A stretch of DNA of 64,000 nucleotides from Kalmusia sp. IMI 367209 (lineage: Eukaryota; Ascomycota; Dothideomycetes; Pleosporales; Didymosphaeriaceae): assembly GCA_027946365.1 (NCBI GenBank), contig JAPEUQ010000003.1, positions 2,666,001 through 2,730,000 on the forward strand. Direction: 5' to 3'. The notes beneath the pieces were generated by a model that ran no database searches, was not told where the DNA came from, and saw nothing but the letters and a program-made list of their open reading frames with translations. Shown here in pieces: positions 52,662 through 61,895 of the stretch (the first letter of the stretch is position 1; the number at the start of each line of letters is the position of its first letter). A program made the position numbers and the translations under genes.

Positions 52662-53157
52662 ATGGCCGACGCACAACTCTTCGAAGACACCTTCACCATA
52701 AACGATGTCAACTCGGAGAAGTACGACCGCGTCTCGCGCCTCAAAGGCATCTCGACCGACAATCTCGTTGAGCTGACCCTCGACATAAACCACGAATTGT
52801 TCCCTGTCAGCGTTGGTGAGACTCTTAGTGTCGTTCTCGCGACCTCGATAAGACTGGATGGCACAAAGGAGGATCCAAAGGCCGGATGGAGAGATTTGCA
52901 GAAGAAGGATGCGGATCAGACGCTGGCGGATTTGTACGATTATGTGTGCTATGGGAAGGTATACCGGGTCACTGAGTCGAACGAAGGTCAGGATGTGTAA
53001 GTGCAGTTGCAGGAAAGGTATGAAGTAGAGCGAGTGCTGACCAGTGGATAGCAAGGTCTATCTTTCGTTCGGAGGATTACTGCTCGTTATGGCGGGTCCG
53101 TACAAGAAATTGACCGGCCTGAAGATCGAGAACCTCTACTTGCTTGTCAAGAAATAA
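52662..53157 (+). CDS. RPB8: RNA polymerases I/II/III common subunit Rpb8 (RPABC3)
   Basis: Exons 52662..52996 and 53052..53157 with a 55-nt phase-2 intron; 146 residues, exactly the usual length. It starts MADAQLFEDTFTINDVNSEK, has the DGTKEDPKAGWRD and DYVCYGKVYRV stretches, and ends with FGGLLVMAGPYKKLTGLKIE then LYLLVKK, all diagnostic of Rpb8. The protein folds as an OB-like beta barrel on the surface of all three nuclear RNA polymerases and is essential in yeast. Convergent with the NUDIX gene, 152 nt away. Confidence 0.97.
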
Positions 53158-53309
53158 AGAGCTCTGGATATATATAGAAGTCACGAAGCACGCAAAACAG
53201 CATGGTCGGCGTTCAGGAAAAAGGTGGAGTGGTATCATTTGGTCTAGTCTATTTTGGCAACAGCTGCCTGGATACCCAGTAGGCGTCCTTTACATTCAGT
53301 CCCTGCCTT

Positions 53310-54303
53310 TCAAAGGGTAGGGAATTCAAACTTGCGGTGTATCCGCGCCACAATCTCGATGAAGTCCTTTTCGTTCTCCGGTGTCAGAATGCCGTGTCGT
53401 ACGAAGAAGTCGATCATAACAGCCGCGCAATTCGGCTTAAACTCTCCCTTCTGCATATGCTCCTTAACCTCGTCCACACTCCATAGATAGAAGTCCTCGA
53501 CCTCGTCGTCCCCGGGTTTAGGTATCACATCCTCGGGTAACTGCAGATCATATACGTACTCCACCTCAGGCTGCATGAGCCCTGTCTCTCCACCCGCACG
53601 TTCATCCCTTACATAGAAGTATGTGATGCATCCTGCCGTCTTCGCTTTGCTCCGCACCAACTCTTCCGGCAGTGACGCCTCCTCCGCACACTCTCTAACC
53701 AGGCTTTCAAATGCGACCTCTCCAGTCGCAATACCTCCTGCAACAGCATTATCTAGCATACCCCCATACGTCTGCTTCGTGCGTGCCCTCCTCGGCACCC
53801 AAATCTTCAACTCTCCATCCTTCTCAACGTAGGCAGTCAAATGCACGCCATAGGTGACTACGCCCAGCAGCGGACTTGCACTCCTCTCCACATCAAACAA
53901 CAACTCCTTCTTTCTTCCATATACAGGGTACAGCTCATTCCGCCATTTGTCTAGCACCTTGAAGTGCCCTGTACTGCGCAGTGCGGTCAGTGTCGTTGCG
54001 ACGACAGCGGAACGCTCGGCAGCCGTGGTGCCTCCGTTCAGGGTCAGGATGCGGTCGGTGTCGTCGAGCGTCCAGTGAGGTATGCCGCGGAAGACTTCGG
54101 CAACGGAGGGGAGGACATAGCCGAGAGCATAGTCGTGCCCTTCTACGCGCAGCTCGAAGTAGGTTGATATGCTGGCAGCGTAGAGGTCGGGGTCCACTTG
54201 GTAGTACGGGAAGCTACGCGGTGTCAGTAGGTACGGAGCACGATTCGGAGGGTCAGAATTACCCATCGACGTCGTTGATCAGATCGATATTTGATTTGGA
54301 CAT
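53310..54303 (-). CDS. DUF4743/NUDIX hydrolase, thiamine-pyrophosphokinase-related (YJR142W-like)
   Basis: Exons 54263..54303 (41 nt) and 53310..54213 with a 49-nt phase-2 intron; 314 residues. The splice joins INDVDG to FPYYQVDPDLYAASISTYFE, the DUF4743 start; the unspliced frame instead offers a false Met (54266). The NUDIX box reads GGIATGEVAFESLVRECAEE with the expected Gly, Glu, Arg-Glu and Glu-Glu positions. Upstream Thr-Tyr-Gly-Gly-Met-Leu-Asp-Asn is typical of the Tnr3/YJR142W group. The yeast homolog hydrolyses damaged oxo- and oxy-thiamine diphosphates to monophosphates, a metabolite-repair role expected here too. Probably cytosolic. Divergent from TYW2. Confidence 0.9.
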
Positions 54304-54634
54304 TGTGGGCAAATTTGAAAGGAAGAGGTCGTGTCAGACAATGTAATACTGGGAGTGTTGCCTTCGGTGGCCGTGCGAGCTCGAAGCGTTGGTGGGGGCG
54401 GGGTACCGGTAGCTGTCAAAAAGTTAGGCAGAACACTGTCAATCATGCATCAAGATCCCGGAACATGCATGCGCTATAAAAAGGATGAACCATTTAGTCC
54501 GTGTACATTCTTAGTACCACGTGCCGGTATTTTTCTGATTACACTTCTCTATTCTCACTCTCTGGCGCTCTTAGGAACCCACTCGAATTCCGCAACCACC
54601 AGAGACTTATGCAAAGAGGTATTACTTGACTGGC
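54304..54634. promoter_or_regulatory. Shared promoter, NUDIX gene / TYW2
   Basis: 331 nt between divergent start codons. The frame upstream of the TYW2 ATG contains stops; no other feature recognised. Confidence 0.45.
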
Positions 54635-56152
54635 ATGTCGGATCTCAAAACATACGTAGAGCTTATAGTCCCTCGAACCCATGTGAAGAGGGTCAAATCC
54701 GCTTTGGAAGGGGAAAACCTCTTGGAGAAGACGAGGAAAATCACACCGCACACGAAAGCAAACGAGAGAGACGAGCAACCATGCATGGCTATTCCTACCA
54801 ATATTCCGGTCACCAAAGATTCCGACGAATCTCCATCTAAGGGACTTTCTTCAAAGACACGAACACAAGTCGGCAATGTACTCCAGGGACTAGGCTTACG
54901 GGACATTCGATTTGAGATCTTTATATCACTCTATGTTGCCCGCGACGAGTCGTTGTCTACAAACCCTGTTCTCAACGCCCTTAGAACAGCACTTGGAGAA
55001 TTCCCAGAAGAGTTTTTGCTGTCTTTAGGTCTTTCAGTAGACACCCTCATCTCTGTATTTCCAGAGTCATACACGATATACCGCCCCATGCTCCTCCTGC
55101 CACACAATGCTTTCACATCACCACCCTGGGCAGCCCTCTTTGCAGCCAATCCTACATGCAACCCCATCTTCCGGCCATTCTGGAAGACATTCGCTACCAC
55201 AGTGGGAGTCAAAGGCATCGCTGTCAACGCCGGTATACCTCTTCAGACAGCATCACCCACCACACCCACCAATCACCCTACAACAACCTCCACCGAAAAT
55301 ATCCTCCGCAGCCCATCCAACCTAAATCCATTGTATGGCAACTTCGGCCCACTGCCCTCCGCCCAGACCACATTGTCTCCTACCGGCGACGACCTCGGCC
55401 ACGCCCTCTGGGTCCGGCACACACAGAATGGTATTCATCAAACATGGGCCCCAATTTACACCATGTTCAGCCGCGGCAACATCCGCGAGAAGACACGCCT
55501 GCTCACGCTTCCCTCAGTCACTTCCGCCGTCAAAGATCCCAAAGGGTGCTCTGTCGTCGATCTCTACGCCGGCATCGGATACTTTGCCTTCTCATACAAG
55601 AAAGCTGGGGTTAGTAAGGTGCTGTGCTGGGAATTGAACCCGTGGAGTATCCGCGGGCTCGAGAGGGGTGCGCAGTTGAACAGGTGGAAGTCACAAACGT
55701 TCACTTCATTTCCACCCCGTGTGGGAAAGGGAGAAGTTAATGCAGATGCGGATTTCCTCATCTTCGCGCACTCGAATGAGCACGCGCTTGATGTGCTCCC
55801 TGCACTTCAACGGGCTACACACATACCGCCGATACGCCATGTTAATTGTGGATTTCTACCCTCGTCGAAGGATTCGTGGGGAATTGCGGTGAGATCGATC
55901 GATAGGGAGATGGGTGGATGGATACATGCGCATGAGAACGTTGGGGTACGTGATATCGAGAGCAGAAAAGTGGAGGTTGTTGCGGAGATGCGGGGATATT
56001 TGGATCTTGAAGAAAGGACCGATGGGCAGGTCAGAGAAGTAACGTGCGAGCATGTTGAGAAAGTGAAGACGTATGCGCCGGGGGTGCTGCATATTGTGTT
56101 TGACATCTGGATCGGTGGAGTGCAGAACGTGGAGAAGGAGCAAGGTGCTTGA
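54635..56152 (+). CDS. TRM12: tRNA wybutosine-synthesising protein 2 (Tyw2/Trm12)
   Basis: A single exon of 505 residues from the ATG of MSDLKTYVELIVPRTHVKRV. The N-terminal domain carries the pattern LLLLPHNAFTSPPWAALFAA and VAVNAGIPL-like elements of this group; the Rossmann methyltransferase core has VVDLYAGIGYFAFSY near residue 306 (S-adenosylmethionine-binding glycine loop) and CWELNPWSIRGLERGAQLN (acidic ribose-binding Glu). A Thr/Pro-rich insert of about 40 residues is specific to this protein. Tyw2 transfers the 3-amino-3-carboxypropyl group of S-adenosylmethionine to the wybutosine precursor at G37 of tRNA-Phe in the cytosol. Convergent with the Ssp120-like gene. Confidence 0.92.
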   Translation: MSDLKTYVELIVPRTHVKRVKSALEGENLLEKTRKITPHTKANERDEQPCMAIPTNIPVTKDSDESPSKGLSSKTRTQVGNVLQGLGLRDIRFEIFISLYVARDESLSTNPVLNALRTALGEFPEEFLLSLGLSVDTLISVFPESYTIYRPMLLLPHNAFTSPPWAALFAANPTCNPIFRPFWKTFATTVGVKGIAVNAGIPLQTASPTTPTNHPTTTSTENILRSPSNLNPLYGNFGPLPSAQTTLSPTGDDLGHALWVRHTQNGIHQTWAPIYTMFSRGNIREKTRLLTLPSVTSAVKDPKGCSVVDLYAGIGYFAFSYKKAGVSKVLCWELNPWSIRGLERGAQLNRWKSQTFTSFPPRVGKGEVNADADFLIFAHSNEHALDVLPALQRATHIPPIRHVNCGFLPSSKDSWGIAVRSIDREMGGWIHAHENVGVRDIESRKVEVVAEMRGYLDLEERTDGQVREVTCEHVEKVKTYAPGVLHIVFDIWIGGVQNVEKEQGA

Positions 56153-56350
56153 GTGATTTGCAATAACGATGCATTGTGTTTAGGCAGAGGCCCAACTGTA
56201 TCATGTACATTCACACTATACAGAAAGTCGTCAGCACAGTATTTATACAATCCGGAACGCGCGATCTCGCAGGATCTTTGGTATCTTGCCCTCTTTCCCA
56301 TTCCAATTCCCGAAATACGCCATGCACTCCATCTGAGATCTCTTATACCC

Positions 56351-57033
56351 CTAGTTCACCCTAAACTTTGCAGGAATGTTCTTCTCGACAATGCCACTCC
56401 TCTCTGCCCTCTCCCATTCCTCCTGCTTCCTTTCCATCTCCTCATGCTTCCTGAAATGCTCGATATCCTCAGGGTGATTCAAATCTTCCTCCTTGACATC
56501 GTCCCCACTATGGTACTTTTCCCAATGGTGAATCTCATACTCGTACTCATCGTCCCCATGGTGTCCCGGTCCCATCCCAAAGTCCGGCAATTTCACACCT
56601 TCATGGTCCTTCTGGTAGAACTCGGCGGCAGAAATCTCTCCGTCTTTGTTGATGTCGAACATGTCGAGAACAGTCTGGACGACGAGGTCCTTCTTCGCTT
56701 CGGAAACGTGCGAGGTGGATTCGTCGTTGAGGCCATAGGTGCGGCGGATGTCAACGGAGGTCCAGAGGCCGGTAGAGTCGTAGTCGTGGAGTGTGAAGAA
56801 GGTGCCGGCGTCGAAGGCGGAGATGTGATGTTCCTCTGCACATTTCATTGGTATGCGACCTTGAGATGGTGGGGGGAGGAGAAAGGGAAAGTACCGGCCA
56901 TGTGTCGCGTCGCCCAGTCTGCGTCGGGTGCGACGACAATCTGTTGATGCTCGCCGCCGCCGTGCGCCGAGGCATTGAGCGCGCTGGACAGCAGGATCAG
57001 CGCGCTGAGCGGTATCCGGAGTAATCTGCCCAT
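56351..57033 (-). CDS. SSP120: Secreted-pathway EF-hand protein, Ssp120-like
   Basis: Exons 56895..57033 and 56351..56835 with a 59-nt phase-1 intron; 207 residues. The N-terminus is a clear signal peptide (LLRIPLSALILLSSALNASA). The splice rebuilds the family hallmark RHMAEEHHISAFDAGTFFTL HDYDSTGLW. One canonical EF-hand loop (DINKDGEISAAE) follows a degenerate first one. A His/Glu-rich region and a charged helix EEMERKQEEWERAERSG end at PAKFRVN without an HDEL-type signal. Yeast Ssp120 travels the early secretory pathway and associates with the cargo receptors Emp46/47; a Ca2+-dependent cargo-adaptor role is plausible. Confidence 0.88.
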
Positions 57034-57203
57034 CTTTCCTGTGTGTACGTTGGTTTGAGAGGAGAGGAGGGATTGCGACATCAACTGATATCGAATGTAA
57101 TCTATCTGGACAGGGGTCGGCCGGTGAAACGTGTTGTCCGACGACGTCACTTTAGCTTTACGCGCGCACGATCCTTCTTCGTTCTCCCTGACATGCGCTC
57201 ACA
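57034..57203. promoter_or_regulatory. Short bidirectional promoter, Ssp120-like / 82-residue protein
   Basis: Only 170 nt separate the two divergent ATGs, so core promoters must be shared or overlap. No TATA box is obvious. Confidence 0.45.
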
Positions 57204-57452
57204 ATGAATGTCTTTGTCCTTTTGATACTGCTGCTCGGCGTCCCGTTCATCTTTTTCCTCGCATTCCTGGCATTGTCGTCTTGCTTAGGAAATGACTTCC
57301 GCGCTAGGGTCGCTGGCATCACGTTCAATCCGAGACATGCTTCTTACGGAGGTTCTTATGCTCGAGGACTACAAGGCGGAGCTACGACTGGCGGCTGGGA
57401 GGGAATTGAGATGGAAGAATTGCTCAGGGAAGACAGCGAAGATGAGTTTTGA
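57204..57452 (+). CDS. 82-residue single-span membrane protein, uncharacterised
   Basis: A complete short frame from ATG 57204. Residues 2-28 form a strong hydrophobic segment (VLLILLLGVPFIFFLAFLAL), either a signal anchor or an uncleaved signal peptide. The rest is hydrophilic: Arg-rich (FRARVAGITFNPRHA), Gly/Tyr-rich, then acidic (EMEELLREDSEDEF). The order membrane span, basic, acidic tail and the tight head-to-head layout with a secretory-pathway gene support a real protein, perhaps an ER or Golgi membrane factor. No family recognised. Confidence 0.55.
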   Translation: MNVFVLLILLLGVPFIFFLAFLALSSCLGNDFRARVAGITFNPRHASYGGSYARGLQGGATTGGWEGIEMEELLREDSEDEF

Positions 57453-57624
57453 GTGATCATTTTCAAAATTTGAAACTTATTAGAAGAATGTACCGGCCGC
57501 TACAACACCAAGAAAAGGGTGGAAGGCACATGGAGCCACGAGTTCCCTCAGGAGTGTAACATATACGAGGCTATTTAACTAGATTATGCCTCCCAGCCGC
57601 AACTTCAATTTTACCGTCCTCTTC

Positions 57625-58892
57625 TCAAAAGTCAAGGTCCTCCTTCCGCGGCATCGCGCTCCCACCAGCCTCCCTCACAGCCTCTTCCTGTGCTTCGCGA
57701 TCACCCTCGAGCGGCGGCAAACTGAATTTTGCAACCACGAACTTCCTCCGACTGAGCGTAAACGCTAGATCCTCGCCCAGCCCCTCAGTGCTACCTCCGC
57801 CTCCCCTCTCATGGAACACGGGCAACTTATGCACCGCAAACATCCCCTGCGGCCGCTCCTCGTCCTTTGTCATACCTGCCGATGTTGCAAGCGACTCGAG
57901 GTGCGAGTAAGGGAAGGGCGAGAGCTCAAAGACACCATCGGAGAGAATTTCCATCCAGCGTACCACACCTGAGGAACGCGGGTAGAGAGTTAGCGGGAGG
58001 GTTATCATAGCGCTAAGGCGGGTAGGGTATTTTCGAAGGAGGGCGCGGAGAGCGTGGAAGAATTGGAGGACTGATTGTGGTTGAGAAGACACTGGAAGAT
58101 ACAGGGCGGGCGATAGTAGAGATGGTATAACGAGCCGGTGTATCGACTGCGGCGGTGATGATGCGATCTGCTTCTGCAGATTCCGGAGGATCTCTGGGAA
58201 CGGCGAGCTGGCTATATGCGGTATGGGGATATAATTGATGGCCGTGCCGACCGGCAGCGTGAGCCGCCGCGCGAGGTCAAATGTGTGGCAGAAGACGGCG
58301 GCATCTTCGTTGACCTCACCATCGCCCCTACTCGAAGCCGAAGAACCTATCAGACATTTTCAGATACCATTCGTAAGACCGAGAACAGATAATATTCAAA
58401 TCCAAACAGTATGTACAACAAGAACGCACCTCTCTCCCTCGTACTTCCCACAGCCCCTAAACCCTCATACCGCCACGCGATTTTCATTCTCTCATTTGCC
58501 TCCTCTTTTTTTCTCTCCCCCTTCTCCACCGCTATTCCCGGTAGCTCCCTGCCCCATACCTCCCCCGTGCCCACGACATGTACCTTATGTTCCTGCACTA
58601 CACCCTCTGCAGCATAGAAGCGGAGCAAAGCGCCGGCATAGTCTGTGGTCCCAGACTCGCCGATCAGGAGGCTGTTCCCAAGAGGGAGGCCGGCGTGACC
58701 GGCGAGAATGGCATCGAGGGAAGGGGTACCGGTTGAAGTGGTCGGGCGACCGTCGATGGGAGAGGGGCGGACGCCAGGCGTTTGGGGGACAGGTGCGGCT
58801 GCGGCTGCGGCTGAGGGCGGTATGGGAGTTTCGGGGGCAGGGCTATCTGTTGGAGAGCGTGTGAGCGCTATATTACGCTTACGGAAAGCCAT
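57625..58892 (-). CDS. ELP4: Elongator complex subunit Elp4 (PAXNEB)
   Basis: Exons 58430..58892 and 57625..58346 with an 83-nt phase-1 intron; 394 residues. It begins MAFRKRNIALTRSPTDSP and has an Ala-rich linker. Next comes the RecA-like core: PSPIDGRPTTSTGTPSLDAI, then GHAGLPLGNSLLIGESGTTD, where a degenerate P-loop lies, as expected for Elp4. The second exon contains VFCHTFDLARRLTLP, VVRWMEILSDGVFELSPFPY and a conserved KLPVFHERG element near the C-terminus. Elp4 forms the Elp456 hexameric ring of Elongator, which modifies the wobble uridine (U34) of tRNAs in the cytosol. Confidence 0.9.
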
Positions 58893-59104
58893 GTGAATGG
58901 TGTCAAGTATTTGGTTGTAGCGTAGAGTTCCTATCCTGCCAAAAAGTTGAAGCTCGCACTTATCGATAAGACTAGTGGGGCTGACGTCGTAAGGTGCCCA
59001 TTCATTCCTGCCACATCACGTCTTCCGTTGCATAGGATTTTATATTTTCGAACTTTCCCATAAATGAAATACTTTGCTTTGTATAGGCCTTCTTGAGTTC
59101 ATAA

Positions 59105-60834
59105 TCATTTAATGCGACGTTGATCCAGGCGTATGGTTTGTAAGAGCTTTGGATCCAGTCCCCGAGGAACAATGCCGTGCTTGTTCTTAGCAAAATCGAA
59201 CAGCTCCGTACGTTGAACGATCAAGACTTTCAATTCTCCTGTTGTCTCCTTTGCCACGCTCAACATCATTTTGATATACTCGCCAGTATCTTCGTCCCCG
59301 TTCAACTCAGGTCGATCTAGGATTATGAATACGGGCTCTCTCTGCAAATTTACTATCTTCAGCAGTGCTGCTTTCAAGCCTTCTAAACGATCGACTCTAC
59401 GTCCTGTGATGTGTCGTTCGAGATCTTGCCAGTCGTCGGCCTTCCTGACAACTCTCGGGTTCAATTCCAGCAATTGATAGATCAAGCGAGCCAGAACGCC
59501 CTCGCAAGTGCTTTTGTCGTCACACATCTCGAAGGCTACGATTCGTTGATTATCTAGTAGGCCTCGGGTCAAGTCCACGGCTACAGGCGACAGCCATGAT
59601 TCGCTAATCGAAGCGATGCCGGAGTCATTCAATCCAGAGAGGACCAGCACGACAGACCCGTCACTTGTCCAGCATTGACATGTTCCTTCAGCCAGGAAGT
59701 CCGAAACTCTCAGTTTCTCTCGATGTCGATCTCTGTCGAATTTTGCCTCTAAATATTCCCGATATAGCAGCAGTTCTTTTCTGGCTTCGTCGCATCGATA
59801 GTCGTTGAGCCTCAAAGCTTCCCGCAGCCCTGCTACCAGAGTCCGATCGCTACGTTCCTGCATTTCTAATAATATATAAGCTTTGTTCCATCGTTACATA
59901 TCTGGATAGGTCACCTTCTATCTCCTTCGTCAACTCGTCGACCCGCTGAGCCAAAAGCGTTTCGCATTTCAACCTAATCCGACCAAAGTTTTCTCGCATG
60001 TTCTGTTCCATAATCTCAAAGCCAGCAGGTTTCCCCATGCTACGTACATGACGACCTGTTCAGTAAGCGAGGACTCATCTTACACACCAGACGGCACTAA
60101 AGTCATCGACTTACTGAAAGTTGAAGACTGAAAGTAAGCTGTTGCCTCTCGCGCCAAAAGAATAATATCCCTATACGCGTCTGACAGCATCTCCCCTAAC
60201 TCTGGATCAGGATAGATTTTCTGATATGTGCTGAAGTCTGGTAAACGATCCGACATATGGCCCATGGCAGATACAATCGCTGCTTCGTCTTTGGACTTCA
60301 TTTGTGCCGCCTAACCCAAGCCATTAGATGGCTAGCAATTTCGGTACATATGCTTACAGAGAAGAACAGAGCGAGCGTCGCAGTTGCGATTCCTCCGTAC
60401 TGAGCGTCCGCCGTGGCAATTATATTTACGATTCCAGAGTACGCCGTAAGAAACCTATCAAATTCTACAATGAACCGCTCTGTCTTAACGTAGGCACGGT
60501 GGGCGCCTTTCGTTCTTTTTTCGTCTAAATCGGATTTCGCGGTTCGCAAAGATGCAGATTCTGCACGAACATACTGCGACAGAGATTCAAGCGGCATCGC
60601 GTTCAACGTTTCGATAAGGGCTTCTTGACTTTGCTCCTTTGTATTCGATTTTGTATCTTTGTCATGCGCTTTGGCTTTCACGATGCGACACAACTGTTGG
60701 CTTCCTAATCCCCCGGTTTTAGAAAGCTTCTCGCGCATGAATTCATCATGACTAGGGACTACTTCCTCCGCGGATATTCTAGCTCTAGATGAAGTAAGAG
60801 TTTGCTTTGCTGCGCAGATTGTGTCCGTGAGCAT
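59105..60834 (-). CDS. STAND/NACHT-like protein with degenerate P-loop
   Basis: Exons 60358..60834, 60115..60310, 59898..60055 and 59857 to 59105, introns of 47, 59 and 40 nt; 527 residues. The N-terminal half resembles the helical domain (DUF7708-like) that precedes NACHT ATPases in fungal STAND proteins: FDRFLTAYSGIVNIIATADA, then PDPELGEMLSDAYRDIILLA. The second half aligns in outline with a STAND ATPase, but the P-loop reads LSGLNDSGIAS (residues 350-360), lacking the GK[ST] signature; a Walker-B-like FIILDRPEL follows at 453-461. The protein stops soon after, with no WD, ankyrin or TPR repeats. It is probably not an active ATPase. Possible roles are a regulatory partner or a decaying NLR-like gene. 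Divergent from an AAA ATPase gene. Confidence 0.7.
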
Positions 60835-61895
60835 ACCGAATGAACCATCGACCTCTCAGCTTATCGTGTTTCTCGTCCTCCATTATATCAGTTCGAAGTC
60901 ACACAGCTTTCGACAGAAGGCAACCTTTTCTTGGCAGCCTTGTGAGCACTGGAGCATTTATGGATCAATTAGACATGCAACACAGGCGCCGCTGCTGCCT
61001 AGAAGCAAGGAACGACTTCGCCCCAACGTAAACGCGGTCTTACTCCTTAACGCGCACGCTCGGACATCGGTTCTCTGCATGAATATACATTAGGATCTTT
61101 TCGGGAAGGTGACAGGCCTTTAGTGCTAAAAAGGGTTTCCAATCTCGTTGTACTATGGGCATCGACAATCGTAACAAGGTAAGTGTTACCTTGAGCCATT
61201 ACTAACATCCTGTCAACAGATCAGCAAACTCGCTAAGCGCAACTCTAACTAGACAGCTTCCTTCAAGAGAGGAAATCGATAAGTGTGTGCATCAAATCAA
61301 GAACTTTACCTGAACTATACCCTGGAGCATGGGGCCAAAACCGCTGCTCTCCACACCTTGTAACGGCACGATCGGTAAGATCTCGTGTCAGCACCGCAAC
61401 GCCAGATGTTGGCTTCCACCGCATGGATGCACCAGGTACAGCATGTATTGTATCATCATCACAGCTTTTATTTTCCCAATCTACTGGTAGAACACCGTAA
61501 TTAGTCTACTGTTGTGCCAATTTGGATAACAGCGGATAATGATAATGGAGGTTCTGATACGCCCTAGAAGAGCTAATAGATAGCTTCGTTCTCTGGAGAA
61601 GCACAAGCAAGCTACACGAACAAGGCTGAAACACGGTACACGGAGACAAACATTTACCGATTGAGTCAACATTGTTACATGATATAATTGGTTACTTCAG
61701 ACAAAGGCTGGGTCTAAGCCTCGGTCGTCACGACTTTAAGCGGCTACTTGCATTTGGCAAAACCAGGGTACAAGTCCGATCATTTCGAGTGATCAGCTTC
61801 GCTTCGGGCGCTCAGGACCTTGAGCTCATAAAGTGGTTATCGTTCCCGTCAGTCGCGTTTCTCGCTAGAACATCTACCAACCTTTCCTATCCGTT
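60835..61895. promoter_or_regulatory. Divergent intergenic region, STAND-like gene / AAA ATPase gene
   Basis: About 1.06 kb, with short open frames only. A tiny spliceable frame near 61.15 kb ends quickly and is not accepted as a gene. Confidence 0.4.

Noticed and set aside
59002..59193. 63-codon minus-strand frame at the 3' end of the STAND-like gene
   Set aside because: Begins inside the last exon in another frame; no splice brings it into the gene without losing the conserved end.
61150..61267. Spliceable start MGIDNRNK followed by a GTAAGT...CAACAG intron
   Set aside because: The joined frame stops after about 18 codons. The first residues recall ribosomal L18e proteins but nothing else follows, so it is judged chance.
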